A stretch of 64,000 bases of DNA from an uncultured bacterium (GTDB taxonomy: Bacteria > Myxococcota_A > Polyangia > Polyangiales > Houyiibacteriaceae), in NCBI GenBank assembly GCA_938024995.1, contig CALJDU010000080.1:1-64000 (forward strand), given 5' to 3'. The notes below the pieces were generated by a model, which searched no databases, was not told the origin of the DNA, and worked only from the letters and a program-made list of their open reading frames with translations. The position numbers were made by a program, and so were the translations under genes. Below are positions 1 to 8,041 of the stretch, in pieces (position 1 is the stretch's first letter; the number at the start of each line of letters is the position of its first letter).

Positions 1-47
1 TGCCGAACAAGCTCTTTGACGAGCTGGACCTGGTCAAGCTCGCATAA
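1..47 (+). CDS. C-terminal end of an unidentified protein (partial)
   Basis: The reading frame that starts at base 3 gives PNKLFDELDLVKLA and then TAA at 45-47. The gene begins outside the window, so its function cannot be told. Support comes from the open frame to the window edge and the strong terminator hairpin about 50 bases after the stop, as expected at the end of a transcription unit. It is too short to identify. Confidence 0.45.
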   Translation, partial: PNKLFDELDLVKLA

Positions 48-98
48 CCTCAACCCATCGAACCGCCCGGTGCGGACCCGCATGCCGGGTGGTGTGGC

Positions 99-130
99 AG
101 GGGAGCCCGAGTCGATTACTCGGGCCCCCT
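99..130 (+). terminator. Intrinsic-terminator-like hairpin
   Basis: Bases 99-112 and 118-130 form a 13-bp stem with one bulged A (104) and a 5-base loop (113-117). The stem is G/C-rich and is followed by T-rich sequence (TTGTTTT near 148-154) rather than an immediate T run. It sits downstream of the stop at 47 and upstream of the next gene's promoter, so it probably ends the left-hand transcription unit. Confidence 0.7.
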
Positions 131-164
131 ATGCCGATTAATCGCAGTTGTTTTGGGGGCGACC

Positions 165-216
165 GCGCTTCGCGCATTCACCCCACGCTCACATTCGTTC
201 GCCCGCTCCGCGACAT
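165..216. repeat. Dispersed 52-bp repeat, copy A
   Basis: These 52 bases match 62186-62237 in the same orientation with a single mismatch (A176 versus T62197). Both copies lie between genes, a short way past a gene-end hairpin, and are preceded by GGGGGCGA. The two flanking genes are unrelated, so this is a dispersed intergenic element and not a gene duplication. No further copy was seen in the window. Confidence 0.85.
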
Positions 217-244
217 GGTCGTTTCGCGTTTGGGTCGTGACTGC

Positions 245-250
245 TACGAC
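245..250 (+). promoter_or_regulatory. Putative leaderless -10 element (TACGAC)
   Basis: TACGAC ends exactly 6 bases before the ATG at 257. It fits the TANNNT-N6-start pattern seen at many genes in this window, though the last base is C. It supports the downstream ATG over the earlier in-frame starts at 89 and 215. Confidence 0.4.
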
Positions 251-256
251 CGCCTC

Positions 257-1204
257 ATGCGTCCCCGCACAAAGAAATGGCTTCTTGTCGTGCTGGTCGT
301 CGTCGCGCTCGTCGCGCTGGCGATTCCCTTGTTTGGCTTTCGACGCGTGATGCCGCTTGGGCCGCCGACCAACAGTCAGTTCTCCTACGACACCCTTGGT
401 TCGGCGTTGCGGCACGTTCGTGATGGCCGCGTCGACTACGAAGCGCTCGTGAACGACCCCGCGCCGCTCGAGGCGTTTGTCTCTTCCATCGCCGAGATGG
501 GTCCGCGCTCGACCCCGCGTCACTTCGCCGATGAGAACGCGGAGCTCGCCTACTACATCAACGCCTACAACGCGTTCGCGCTGCTCGGCGTGGTGCGCAA
601 CTGGCCGATCGAGTCCGTCCACGATGTGCATGGCCTGATCGAGCCGAAAGCGGGGTTCGGTTTCTTCTATGGCCAACACTTCCGTCTCGATGGCCGTTAC
701 ATCAACCTCTACGACCTCGAGCATGAGGTGCTCCGCGCATTCGGAGATGCTCGGGTTCACGCCGCGATCAACTGCGCGTCCGCGTCCTGTCCTGCCCTCG
801 CGCCCACGCCATACCAGCCCCACAACTTGGAGCGCTCACTCACCGTCGTGGCGCGTGCGTTTTCCTCCGCGCCTCACGTCCGCATCAGCGAGGTTGTCGA
901 GCTGAATCCGATCTACTCCTGGTACGCCGAGGACTTCCTCGTCCACGAGCGTCACATGCGCTCGCTGGAAGGGGGCGCGCTCGATCCCAACGCGCCGCAA
1001 GAGCCGGCGGAAGCGGAAGCGGAAGCGGGAGCGGTGGAAGAGGCAGAGCCCACACCCGTTCATCGCGACGTGAAGATCTTGGACTTCATCGCGCGCTTCG
1101 CGAGCCCCACGGAACGTGCGGCGCTCCGACTGGCGCGCGAGAGCGAGACCGAAGTTCGTTATTTCGAGTATGACTGGTCACTCAACGGGATCGGAGCAGA
1201 GTGA
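257..1204 (+). CDS. DUF547 family membrane-anchored protein
   Basis: This 315-residue protein has a basic N-terminus and one hydrophobic segment at about residues 8-24, so it is probably anchored in the membrane with the rest outside the cytoplasm. The body matches DUF547: a YYINAYNAFALLGVV-like block near residue 98 and a CASASCPALAP block near residue 175. The family is widespread in bacteria and plants and has no settled activity. The C-terminal part carries an Ala/Glu-rich low-complexity stretch before the last DUF547-like segment. The frame is open back to 89, but 257 is chosen because it puts the membrane segment at the N-terminus and follows a TANNNC box by 6 bases. No operon partner is evident. 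Confidence 0.75.
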   Translation: MRPRTKKWLLVVLVVVALVALAIPLFGFRRVMPLGPPTNSQFSYDTLGSALRHVRDGRVDYEALVNDPAPLEAFVSSIAEMGPRSTPRHFADENAELAYYINAYNAFALLGVVRNWPIESVHDVHGLIEPKAGFGFFYGQHFRLDGRYINLYDLEHEVLRAFGDARVHAAINCASASCPALAPTPYQPHNLERSLTVVARAFSSAPHVRISEVVELNPIYSWYAEDFLVHERHMRSLEGGALDPNAPQEPAEAEAEAGAVEEAEPTPVHRDVKILDFIARFASPTERAALRLARESETEVRYFEYDWSLNGIGAE

Positions 1205-1348
1205 CCGTTTGGTGAGCGTTTTTGAGTTTTCCTGAAGGTATGCAGGCGCCTCATTGCCCCCATGTGGCGAGCGAGAAACCAGCAATGTCGTGGTCGAGCC
1301 CGCCTCTTACGTAGTGGTCTCCATGCCCCATCTTCCCTTGGGTTCAAG

Positions 1349-1354
1349 TAAACT
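1349..1354 (+). promoter_or_regulatory. Putative leaderless -10 element (TAAACT)
   Basis: TAAACT ends exactly 6 bases before the GTG start at 1361. There is no Shine-Dalgarno sequence between them, so the transcript would begin at or within a base or two of the start codon. Confidence 0.5.
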
Positions 1355-1360
1355 CAGCGC

Positions 1361-2209
1361 GTGACTTCGCTTGCGCGTATCGGACGTGGGTTGACCCTTC
1401 TGGGGCTCACTTCCCTCCTTGCTGGTTGTCCTGGCTCGCTCGACGACCCGGGCTCGTTCGGTGATGGGCCGCTCCCGCGGTGCGTCGGTGGAATCGACAT
1501 CCAAGCCGACATCTTTGACCGGCGATGCACCAGCAGCACCTGCCATGGGGATGACAATCCCGACCCAGGCGGGGGGCTCGATTTGGCATCCCCCGGTGTC
1601 GCCCAGCGGATGCTCAACGTGGACTCCGAGGAGTGCCCTGGACGCCTCCGGATCAACGCTGCTTCCCCTGACGAGAGCTTCCTGCTCGACAAGCTCTTGG
1701 GACCGCCAGAAGGCTGCGGTGACCGGATGCCGCTCGTCGGTTTCTTGAACGACCAAGAGGTCGCCTGCATGCGCCGCTGGATGTTCGAGGTGAGCCGAGG
1801 CGCGGACGGCGGAGTTCCCGATGCGGGTGAGGACGCTGGGGACGCGGGAGACGCTGGTGTCGACAGCGGAACCGATTCTGGCGGTATGGAAGACGTCGGC
1901 ATGGACACCGCGATGGACACCATGACGATGCCGGACACGCAGATGGACACCACGATGGCCCCCGTGGACTGCGGACCGATCACGGCGACCGCGGGTTGGG
2001 AGGTCTGCATGGCGTCAGATACCCAGTGCATCGGCGTCTACCGAAACGGCGCGAGCTGCGACGCGCTCTGCGCTTCCGCGGGCCTGGTCTGCGTGGGCGC
2101 CGAGCTCGACATCGACGGCGCATGCGACACGATGGGGACCGCGTACAACTGCGCGAACTCCGACGGTCACAACTCCGACTACTGCATCTGCGAACGGGAG
2201 GCGATGTGA
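1361..2209 (+). CDS. Lipoprotein with CX4CH motif and Cys-rich C-terminal module
   Basis: This 282-residue protein starts with GTG and a lipoprotein signal ending LLAGC. Residues about 45-140 contain CTSSTCHG, a Cys-X4-Cys-His motif like those in cytochrome-c-like lipoproteins of Myxococcota. Canonical haem c sites are CXXCH, so haem binding is only possible. A low-complexity Asp/Thr/Met/Gly spacer follows (about 146-205). The last 75 residues are Cys-rich and end SDYCICE, resembling small disulfide modules of secreted carbohydrate-active proteins. The stop overlaps the next start (TGATG), so it is co-translated with the outer-membrane protein behind it. A cell-surface role is likely; the biochemical role is unknown. 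Confidence 0.75.
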   Translation: MTSLARIGRGLTLLGLTSLLAGCPGSLDDPGSFGDGPLPRCVGGIDIQADIFDRRCTSSTCHGDDNPDPGGGLDLASPGVAQRMLNVDSEECPGRLRINAASPDESFLLDKLLGPPEGCGDRMPLVGFLNDQEVACMRRWMFEVSRGADGGVPDAGEDAGDAGDAGVDSGTDSGGMEDVGMDTAMDTMTMPDTQMDTTMAPVDCGPITATAGWEVCMASDTQCIGVYRNGASCDALCASAGLVCVGAELDIDGACDTMGTAYNCANSDGHNSDYCICEREAM

Positions 2210-3948
2210 TGAGCGCGCTACGATTCGCCTCCGCGCTCCTCCTCGCGCTCCTCGCGCTCACCGCTGCGCCGACACTTTCGTCTGCTCAGGTGGTCCTCGT
2301 TCCGTTCAACGGACGCAACAGCGTCGATGCGCGTAACGCGGTCGCGGACGCTCTCGCGGAGCGCGGCGTCGAGGTCGTCCCGCTCGATCTCGTCGAACAG
2401 GCGCGTGGCGAAAACGGTGATGATCCGGCGGCGCTCGCGAGCGCTCTTGGGGCGTCCGCGGTCGTCGTCGCGACGATCGGCCGACGGGGCGGACAGCACC
2501 GCGCCGAGGCGACGGTGTTCGATCGGGACGGGCAAGAGCTGACGACCATCACGACCCGTGGCCGACGCATCTCCGGCCTCGCGCGCGGGCTCGCGCGACG
2601 AATCGCGAACCAGGTCGACGGGCTCCCACCCGCGACGGGCGGAGCCGCAGCTGGGAACAGCGGGGGCGGCTCTTCGGGACCGGTCGCGCAGCAGCGACGC
2701 GTGGTCGTTCTCGACATCGATGGACCAGGCGGCACGGGAACCCGAACGCGCGTGATTCGCGCGCTGGAGTCGCTCAACTACGATGTGGTACCGCGCAACG
2801 AGTTTGAAGCTGGCGCAGACACCGTCGACGCGGATCTGGAGACCGAAGCAGGCGTCGTTCAGGCGTCCCGAGAGAGCCAGGTCGACGCGGTCGTTCGCGG
2901 CACCAACACGCGGCGCGGACGTCGGTATCGGAGCGAGCTCGAGGTCCTCAATGGGTCCACCGGAGCGGTCGTAGGGACCGGATCGTTCCGCGGACGCAGC
3001 GCGCGTTCGCTCAATACATCGGTCGCCCGCGGGCTCCAGGTCGAGCTCCAGTCATCGATCGATTCCTCTCAGCGACCGGTCGCCGCGCAGAGCTCGTCGA
3101 GCGGCAATGATGGTGGGACCGGAGGGTTCGCGTTCGAGACCGTCGAAGAGGAGGGCGACGACGAGCCGTCTCCATACGACGATGGTGAGGACCTCTTCCC
3201 CGCGCTCGACATCGCGCTCTACGGTCGCGTCTTCAGCCGGAAACTGACCTACAACGATGATCTCTTCGGGCTCCTGCGCGGTTACTCGCTCGCGCTCGGC
3301 CCGGCCTTCGGCATCAACGGCTCATGGTTCCCGGCTGCGCACTTCACGAAGAACTTCGCGGCTCACATCGGTATTGACGGAATGTTTGAGCGGGCGTTCG
3401 CGATTGACTCACGTCGCCGTCGACCCGACGCCGTTCCTGGTGAGGGCGACGCCGAGATCTTCCCGACCCGTTCGCAGACCTGGTACGTCGGGCTTCGCGG
3501 TCGCTATCCGGTTGGGGATCACTTCTTCTCCGCCTTCGGCGGCTTCGGCGGACACGACTTCGTTGTGCAGCCATCGGGTCCCTCCGTTCCCGGAACGGAC
3601 AACACACCGCAGATCCCGAAGGTGAACTACCGCTATGTGCGGCTGGGTCTCAGCGCGCGGCTCGCGGTGGCAGGCGGTCTCTACGTCGCTGTGCGCGGCG
3701 CGTACCGGATCCTCACGTCGCTCGGCGGCATCGGAGACACGATCTGGTTCCCGCGAGCCTCGGCAGGAGCGGCGGACGCCGAGTTCGAGGTCGGGTACCG
3801 CGTCTTCGACGGTCTCGAGATCCGCGTCTCGGTCGACTGGCGGCGATACTGGTACACGATGAACCCGGTCCTCGGGGACGCCTGGATCGCGGGCGGCGCA
3901 GTGGACCAGTACTTCGGCGGAACGCTCGGGGTCGCCTGGAGGCGCTAG
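2209..3948 (+). CDS. Exported protein with two TolB/CsgG-like repeats and a C-terminal beta-barrel-like domain
   Basis: The start at 2209 overlaps the upstream stop and gives 579 residues with a clear signal peptide cut near SSA-Q (26/27); a further upstream extension of the frame (from 1996) lies inside the previous gene and is rejected. Two alternating alpha/beta repeats of about 115 residues follow (about 27-150 and 165-285). Each begins with a VVLVPF/VVVLDI-like strand and has a '(V/A)VV(A/R)(T/G)' strand, like the TolB-N/CsgG/FlgO type of periplasmic fold. An acidic linker leads to about 260 residues rich in alternating aromatic strands (LDIALYGRVF, VNYRYVRLGLSARL, EVGYRVFDGLEIRVSVDWRRYW), typical of an outer-membrane barrel. 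The C-terminal residue is Arg, not the usual Phe. The substrate is unknown. Confidence 0.7.
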   Translation: MSALRFASALLLALLALTAAPTLSSAQVVLVPFNGRNSVDARNAVADALAERGVEVVPLDLVEQARGENGDDPAALASALGASAVVVATIGRRGGQHRAEATVFDRDGQELTTITTRGRRISGLARGLARRIANQVDGLPPATGGAAAGNSGGGSSGPVAQQRRVVVLDIDGPGGTGTRTRVIRALESLNYDVVPRNEFEAGADTVDADLETEAGVVQASRESQVDAVVRGTNTRRGRRYRSELEVLNGSTGAVVGTGSFRGRSARSLNTSVARGLQVELQSSIDSSQRPVAAQSSSSGNDGGTGGFAFETVEEEGDDEPSPYDDGEDLFPALDIALYGRVFSRKLTYNDDLFGLLRGYSLALGPAFGINGSWFPAAHFTKNFAAHIGIDGMFERAFAIDSRRRRPDAVPGEGDAEIFPTRSQTWYVGLRGRYPVGDHFFSAFGGFGGHDFVVQPSGPSVPGTDNTPQIPKVNYRYVRLGLSARLAVAGGLYVAVRGAYRILTSLGGIGDTIWFPRASAGAADAEFEVGYRVFDGLEIRVSVDWRRYWYTMNPVLGDAWIAGGAVDQYFGGTLGVAWRR

Positions 3949-3979
3949 GTCCTCGGTGGTCTGAAGCGCGCCCCGTGCG

Positions 3980-5476
3980 ATGAGTGAGCTCGAAACCTGG
4001 GATCGCCTTTACGGGGTGTCGGTCGCGCGCAAGATCCTTCGGACCGCGTTCGATCTTGAGCTGGTGGTCGTCGGCGAGGAAGGCCCCGTCGCGCACGTTC
4101 GTGGCGGAGTGATGTCGTCTTCAAGCGAAGCGTGCCGCGCTGCGCTTTTCTCTCGTGAGGGGTTTCGGCGGTGCGACGCAGAGTATCGTGCAGTCGCTCA
4201 AGAGGCGGGGCCTTGCACGCGTCGCTGTCACCTCGGTCTCGAGATTATCGCCGAGACCGCGCTCAACGCCGAGGGAAGCCCGCTCGCGCATGTGATCGCG
4301 AGCGGTCTCGCGCCGGAAGGGTTCGACGCGGACGCGACCGCTCGCGCGCTGGGTGAGCTGGATCCACATTTGACCGACCCTGCGTCGCTCTTGCGCGATG
4401 TGCGTCCGCTCGCCGAACGCGCGACCGCGGTCCGCGCGATTCTCCGCGCGGCGGCGGACGAAATCGAAGAGGTGCATCGAGAGCAGGAGCGTCGCCTTCA
4501 TCGTCGTGACGAAGCGCCCGGGCTCTGGGGAATGATCGGTGCGTCCGCGAGGATGAAATCAGTCTTTGAGCTGCTCCCGCGCCTCGCGGCCTCGGACTCC
4601 ACCGTCTTGATCCTCGGCGAGAGCGGAACGGGCAAAGAGCTGGTCGCGCGCGCGCTTCATGACCAGAGCGCGCGAAGCGGGGAAGCGTGGGTCGCGCAAA
4701 ACTGCGCGGCGCTTCCGGACGCGCTCCTTGAGTCGACGCTCTTCGGCCACGTTCGCGGCGCCTTCTCCGGGGCGACCCAAGCACGAGAGGGGCTCTTCGG
4801 TGCCGCGGCATCCGGCACGCTCTTTTTGGACGAGGTCGGCGACATGTCACCCGCGCTGCAGGTCAAGCTCCTCCGCGTCCTCCAGGACGGCTCCTACCTC
4901 CCGGTGGGCGGCACGACGCCCAAGCGCTCCGACGTGCGCGTGATCGCCGCGACGCACCGCGATCTCGACGGCATGGTCGAACGGGGAGAGTTTCGGCAGG
5001 ACCTCTTCTTCCGCCTCCACGTGCTCCCGGTCACGCTCCCGCCGCTGCGCGACCGAACGGGAGACGTTCGCTTTTTGGTGGAGCACTTCCTGCGTGACGT
5101 CGAGGCGCCGCAGTCGATCACCGAGACGGGCTGGCGCTGTCTCGAGCGGTACCTCTGGCCGGGCAACGTTCGCGAACTGCGCGCGGAGATCACGCGATGG
5201 GAGGTCTCCGCGACCGGCGCGCGCGCCATCGGACCTGAGCACCTCTCCTCCGCGGTCCGCGAGGCCGGAGGCTACGCGGGAGCGGACGCTGGAGACGCGG
5301 CGACCAAGGCGGCGGCCGGTGAAGGGACACTCGCGCGTGCGGTTGACGAGCTTGAGCGGGCCGTGATCGAGCGAGGGCTCGAGCGCACCCGCGGCAACCG
5401 GTCTCAGCTCGCCCGTGAGCTCGGGATCAGTCGAACGACCCTCGGAGAGCGGATCAAGCGCTACGATCTTGAGTAG
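3980..5476 (+). CDS. Sigma-54-dependent transcriptional activator with PocR-like sensor domain
   Basis: The 498-residue protein has the NtrC-family order. Residues 1-165 are a Cys-rich sensor with C-X13-C and C-X3-C pairs (FRRCDAEYR, GPCTRRCHLG), matching the PocR ligand-binding domain. Residues about 180-410 are the AAA+ domain, with Walker A GESGTGKE near 213 and Walker B LFLDEVGDM. The sigma-54 contact loop reads GAFSGA instead of GAFTGA. The C-terminus (about 465-498) is a Fis-type helix-turn-helix, NRSQLARELGISRTTLGERI. There is no receiver domain, so it is probably ligand-gated and not phosphorylated. It is the only recognisable DNA-binding regulator in this part of the window. Targets are unknown; no -24/-12 promoter was convincingly seen nearby. 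Confidence 0.9.
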   Translation: MSELETWDRLYGVSVARKILRTAFDLELVVVGEEGPVAHVRGGVMSSSSEACRAALFSREGFRRCDAEYRAVAQEAGPCTRRCHLGLEIIAETALNAEGSPLAHVIASGLAPEGFDADATARALGELDPHLTDPASLLRDVRPLAERATAVRAILRAAADEIEEVHREQERRLHRRDEAPGLWGMIGASARMKSVFELLPRLAASDSTVLILGESGTGKELVARALHDQSARSGEAWVAQNCAALPDALLESTLFGHVRGAFSGATQAREGLFGAAASGTLFLDEVGDMSPALQVKLLRVLQDGSYLPVGGTTPKRSDVRVIAATHRDLDGMVERGEFRQDLFFRLHVLPVTLPPLRDRTGDVRFLVEHFLRDVEAPQSITETGWRCLERYLWPGNVRELRAEITRWEVSATGARAIGPEHLSSAVREAGGYAGADAGDAATKAAAGEGTLARAVDELERAVIERGLERTRGNRSQLARELGISRTTLGERIKRYDLE

Positions 5477-5508
5477 ACGCCGCGAGGGTCGCGCGCAGGA
5501 AAAGTCGC

Positions 5509-5514
5509 TATGCT
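5509..5514 (+). promoter_or_regulatory. Putative leaderless -10 element (TATGCT)
   Basis: TATGCT ends 6 bases before the ATG at 5521, and no Shine-Dalgarno sequence lies between. It is one of the clearest members of the TANNNT-N6-start set. Confidence 0.55.
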
Positions 5515-5520
5515 AACTCG

Positions 5521-6936
5521 ATGAGGACCCGCTCGGTTCCATTGTTCCTCGCCGCGGCGCTCCTGTGCATCGGCTGCAGCTCGCGAAAGGTCCCGACCGA
5601 CGCGGCGGTCGACACAGCCGCCGACAGCGCGCGCGATACCGTCGATCCCTCGGACACCGGCGTGGGGGCTGACGTGGATGTGCTCGACGCGGACGCGCTC
5701 GACACTGGCGACGCGGGAGACGCGGGTGAGGTGACCTATCGGTGTGGCGGCGGCGTGCGTTCGGTACGCCCGCTTCGCGACGGCTTCGAGGCGACGACAG
5801 ATCACTACGTCGTTTTCGTCGAAGCGGATGAGGCACGCGCGCGCGAACTCGCCACGCTCCTCGAGTCCGCGTACGCGGGGTTCGCCGCGTTTTTTTTGGC
5901 TGAGCCCGCGGCCTCCCCGCTCTACGTCGAGGTCCTCGCGGATGCCGCGTCGTACGACGCCGCGTTGCTGAGCGCCGGTGCACCGCCCGCCTTTGGCGGC
6001 ACCTACTTCCCTGAGACGCAGACCGTTTTCGTCTTCCTTCAGTCGACGCGCTTCTACACGCGCCAGCTGCTTCTCCACGAGGCGGCGCATCAGTTTCATT
6101 ATCTCGCGCGAACGGGGAACCGTGCGCCGCCGTCGTTCTTCTACATCGAAGGGGTGGCGGATCACCTCGCGCACCACCTCGTCCAAGACGGATGTGTCTG
6201 GCTCGGCGCGGATCTCCCGCTCACCCCCAACGACTTTCCTCGCCTCGCGCTAAGGGCGCTGACGAACGCGGACGCCTCGCTCTCCGCGATCGCGACCGGG
6301 AGCGCGTTTACGTTCCCCGCGGCCTTCGCTGCGGTTCGCTTCCTGGCGCGTGATGACCCCGAGGCGTTCGCGTCTCTCCGCGATGCCCTCGACGGAGGCG
6401 CTGACGGCGACGCGGCGTTGGCCGAGGTTCTCGCGCGCTATGGGCCGATGGGGGAGCTCGATATTCGCTACGCGAGGTGGCTCGCCGGAGATGCACAGTT
6501 CGATTTCGCGCTCAACGAAACGGTCGACTGGGACCCCTTGTCCGAAAAGAGCGTCGCGTCTTGGTCCGCGTTTCACGGAATCGCGCGCTCACGTTCCGCG
6601 CCTGCGACCCTCGCGCTGACGATTGTTCCGCCCGCCGAGAGCAGTGATCGCTGGTTCGGCGGGGTCGTCACCGGGACCCTCGAAGCGGCCGCGAACAGCA
6701 CCGTGGAGATTGGGCGCGACGGCACGGTCTACGAACGCCCCCCGCGACAAAATCGGCAGCCGATCGGCGAGGTCGCGGCGCTCGCGGACGGAAGCTATCG
6801 CTTCGTGTTGGACCTGGCGGCGGCGACGGTGACGATCAACGACCAGGTCTTCGCGTACGACGCCGAGTACCCGCCGGGCGCGGGGATCTCGATCGAGGGA
6901 GTCGGCGTCACGGTCCGCGAGATCCGCGCGCCGTGA
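5521..6936 (+). CDS. Lipoprotein, HEXXH zinc metallopeptidase-like
   Basis: The 471-residue protein has a lipobox ending LCIGC followed by a low-complexity Asp/Thr/Ala spacer of about 50 residues. The folded part carries LLLHEAAHQFHYLA: His186, Glu187 and His190 fit an HEXXH zinc site. YIEGVADHLAHH about 20 residues later supplies a plausible Glu third ligand (near 210), the gluzincin / peptidase-MA-like arrangement. The C-terminal 130 residues look like a beta-sandwich. It is probably a cell-surface protease, but its substrate cannot be read from the sequence. A run of eight T at 5890-5897 lies inside the coding region. It is flanked by the sigma-54 activator and a dehydrogenase, with no shared operon evident. 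Confidence 0.75.
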   Translation: MRTRSVPLFLAAALLCIGCSSRKVPTDAAVDTAADSARDTVDPSDTGVGADVDVLDADALDTGDAGDAGEVTYRCGGGVRSVRPLRDGFEATTDHYVVFVEADEARARELATLLESAYAGFAAFFLAEPAASPLYVEVLADAASYDAALLSAGAPPAFGGTYFPETQTVFVFLQSTRFYTRQLLLHEAAHQFHYLARTGNRAPPSFFYIEGVADHLAHHLVQDGCVWLGADLPLTPNDFPRLALRALTNADASLSAIATGSAFTFPAAFAAVRFLARDDPEAFASLRDALDGGADGDAALAEVLARYGPMGELDIRYARWLAGDAQFDFALNETVDWDPLSEKSVASWSAFHGIARSRSAPATLALTIVPPAESSDRWFGGVVTGTLEAAANSTVEIGRDGTVYERPPRQNRQPIGEVAALADGSYRFVLDLAAATVTINDQVFAYDAEYPPGAGISIEGVGVTVREIRAP

Positions 6937-6953
6937 GTCGCGGTGAGGGCTGG

Positions 6954-6959
6954 TAGGCT
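6954..6959 (+). promoter_or_regulatory. Putative leaderless -10 element (TAGGCT)
   Basis: TAGGCT ends 6 bases before the ATG at 6966, in the short gap after the previous stop. Confidence 0.5.
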
Positions 6960-6965
6960 CTGCCG

Positions 6966-7943
6966 ATGCAAGCGCTTCGTTTGGTCGACGGGTTGGTTTC
7001 GCTCGCGGAGATCCGTCCGCCTACGCTCGACGACCGCGTGATGGAGAAGCGCCCCGCGGCCATCGTGCGCGTGACCACCGCGGGCGTCTGCAACACTGAC
7101 CTTGAGCTGGTTCGCGGCTATATGGACTTCAACGGGACGCTCGGTCACGAGTTCGTTGGGGTGGTCGAAGCGGCGGACGATCCCGCCTGGATCGGGCGAC
7201 GAGTGTGCGGTGACATCAACGCCGCGTGCACCTCGTGCGCGGTCTGTGAGGCCGGGCGTCCGCATCACTGCCCAGTTCGATCCGTGCTTGGGATCATGAA
7301 TCACGACGGCGCGTTCGCGGAGCGGTTGCGCTTGCCGATCGCGAATCTCTACGAGGTGCCGGAACACGTCACCGACGACGCCGCGGTCTTCACCGAGCCG
7401 CTCGCCGCGGGGTTCGAGATCCTCGAGCAAGTCGCGATCGGTTCAAGCGACCGGGTGCTCGTCATGGGCGACGGGAAGCTCGGGTTGCTCTGCGGTCTCG
7501 CGCTCAGCACCTCGGGTTGCGCGCTGACTGTCTCTGGGAAACATGATCACAAGCTCGCGATCGCGAAGGGCTACGGCGCGACGACAGAGCGCGTGGACGG
7601 GTTACGTGACCTGCCCGGTGGCTTCGACGTCGTCATCGAGGCGACCGGTCGCGCGGAGGGTCTCGCGGGAGCGCTCGATCGCGTCCGGCCCGGCGGGACC
7701 ATCGTGCTGAAGACGACCGTCGCGGAGCCGCGCGGTGTCGATACGAACCGGCTCGTGATCGACGAGATCACGATCGTCGGTTCCCGATGTGGTCCCTTCG
7801 CTCGCGCGCTGACCGCGCTGGGGGACGGGCTCGATCCCCGGCCGCTCATCCTTGAGCGGTTCCCGCTCTCACGTGGGGTGGACGCGATCGCGAAAGCGTC
7901 CGAGCGAGGCGCGCTCAAGGTCCTCATCGACGTCCAAAAATAG
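6966..7943 (+). CDS. Zinc-dependent medium-chain dehydrogenase (alcohol/threonine dehydrogenase-like)
   Basis: The 325-residue protein fits the zinc MDR superfamily, which oxidises alcohols or polyols with NAD(P). The catalytic zinc site is visible as TAGVCNTDLEL (Cys) and GHEFVGVV (His-Glu). The structural zinc lobe has the full CX2CX2CX7C pattern (CTSCAVCEAGRPHHC). The nucleotide-binding half starts at VLVMGDGKLGLLCG, a slightly unusual G-X-G-X-X-G, and the DVVIEATGR block follows. It is a little shorter than the usual 340-350 residues. Neighbours give no hint of substrate, so alcohol, threonine or sugar-alcohol dehydrogenase remain open. Confidence 0.85.
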   Translation: MQALRLVDGLVSLAEIRPPTLDDRVMEKRPAAIVRVTTAGVCNTDLELVRGYMDFNGTLGHEFVGVVEAADDPAWIGRRVCGDINAACTSCAVCEAGRPHHCPVRSVLGIMNHDGAFAERLRLPIANLYEVPEHVTDDAAVFTEPLAAGFEILEQVAIGSSDRVLVMGDGKLGLLCGLALSTSGCALTVSGKHDHKLAIAKGYGATTERVDGLRDLPGGFDVVIEATGRAEGLAGALDRVRPGGTIVLKTTVAEPRGVDTNRLVIDEITIVGSRCGPFARALTALGDGLDPRPLILERFPLSRGVDAIAKASERGALKVLIDVQK

Positions 7944-7954
7944 CGACGGGAGGC

Positions 7955-7977
7955 GCGGTTTGGGGCCGCTTCTTTTT
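7955..7977 (+). terminator. Weak terminator-like hairpin with T run
   Basis: A GCGG/CCGC stem (7955-7958 with 7966-7969) around a 7-base loop is followed by TTCTTTTT. The stem is only 4 bp, so this is a weak call. Its position 11 bases after the dehydrogenase stop favours a real terminator. Confidence 0.35.
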
Positions 7978-8006
7978 GTGTTGATTCCGGTCGGTCCCCT
8001 CGGCGT

Positions 8007-8035
8007 TTGACCACCGTACGCCGGTCGCATACCAC
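8007..8035 (+). promoter_or_regulatory. Putative promoter: TTGACC, 17 bp, TACCAC
   Basis: A TTGACC -35 box (8007-8012) is 17 bases from TACCAC (8030-8035), which ends 6 bases before the ATG at 8042. This is the only member of the leaderless set with a good -35 box. Confidence 0.5.
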
Positions 8036-8041
8036 TCCGCC

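Noticed and set aside
89..256. N-terminal extension of the DUF547 protein to GTG 89 or ATG 215
   Set aside because: The extension would translate the terminator and the dispersed repeat, and would put the membrane segment far from the N-terminus.
116..823. Minus-strand frame of 235 codons overlapping the DUF547 gene
   Set aside because: It is a shadow of the plus-strand gene, which has recognisable family motifs.
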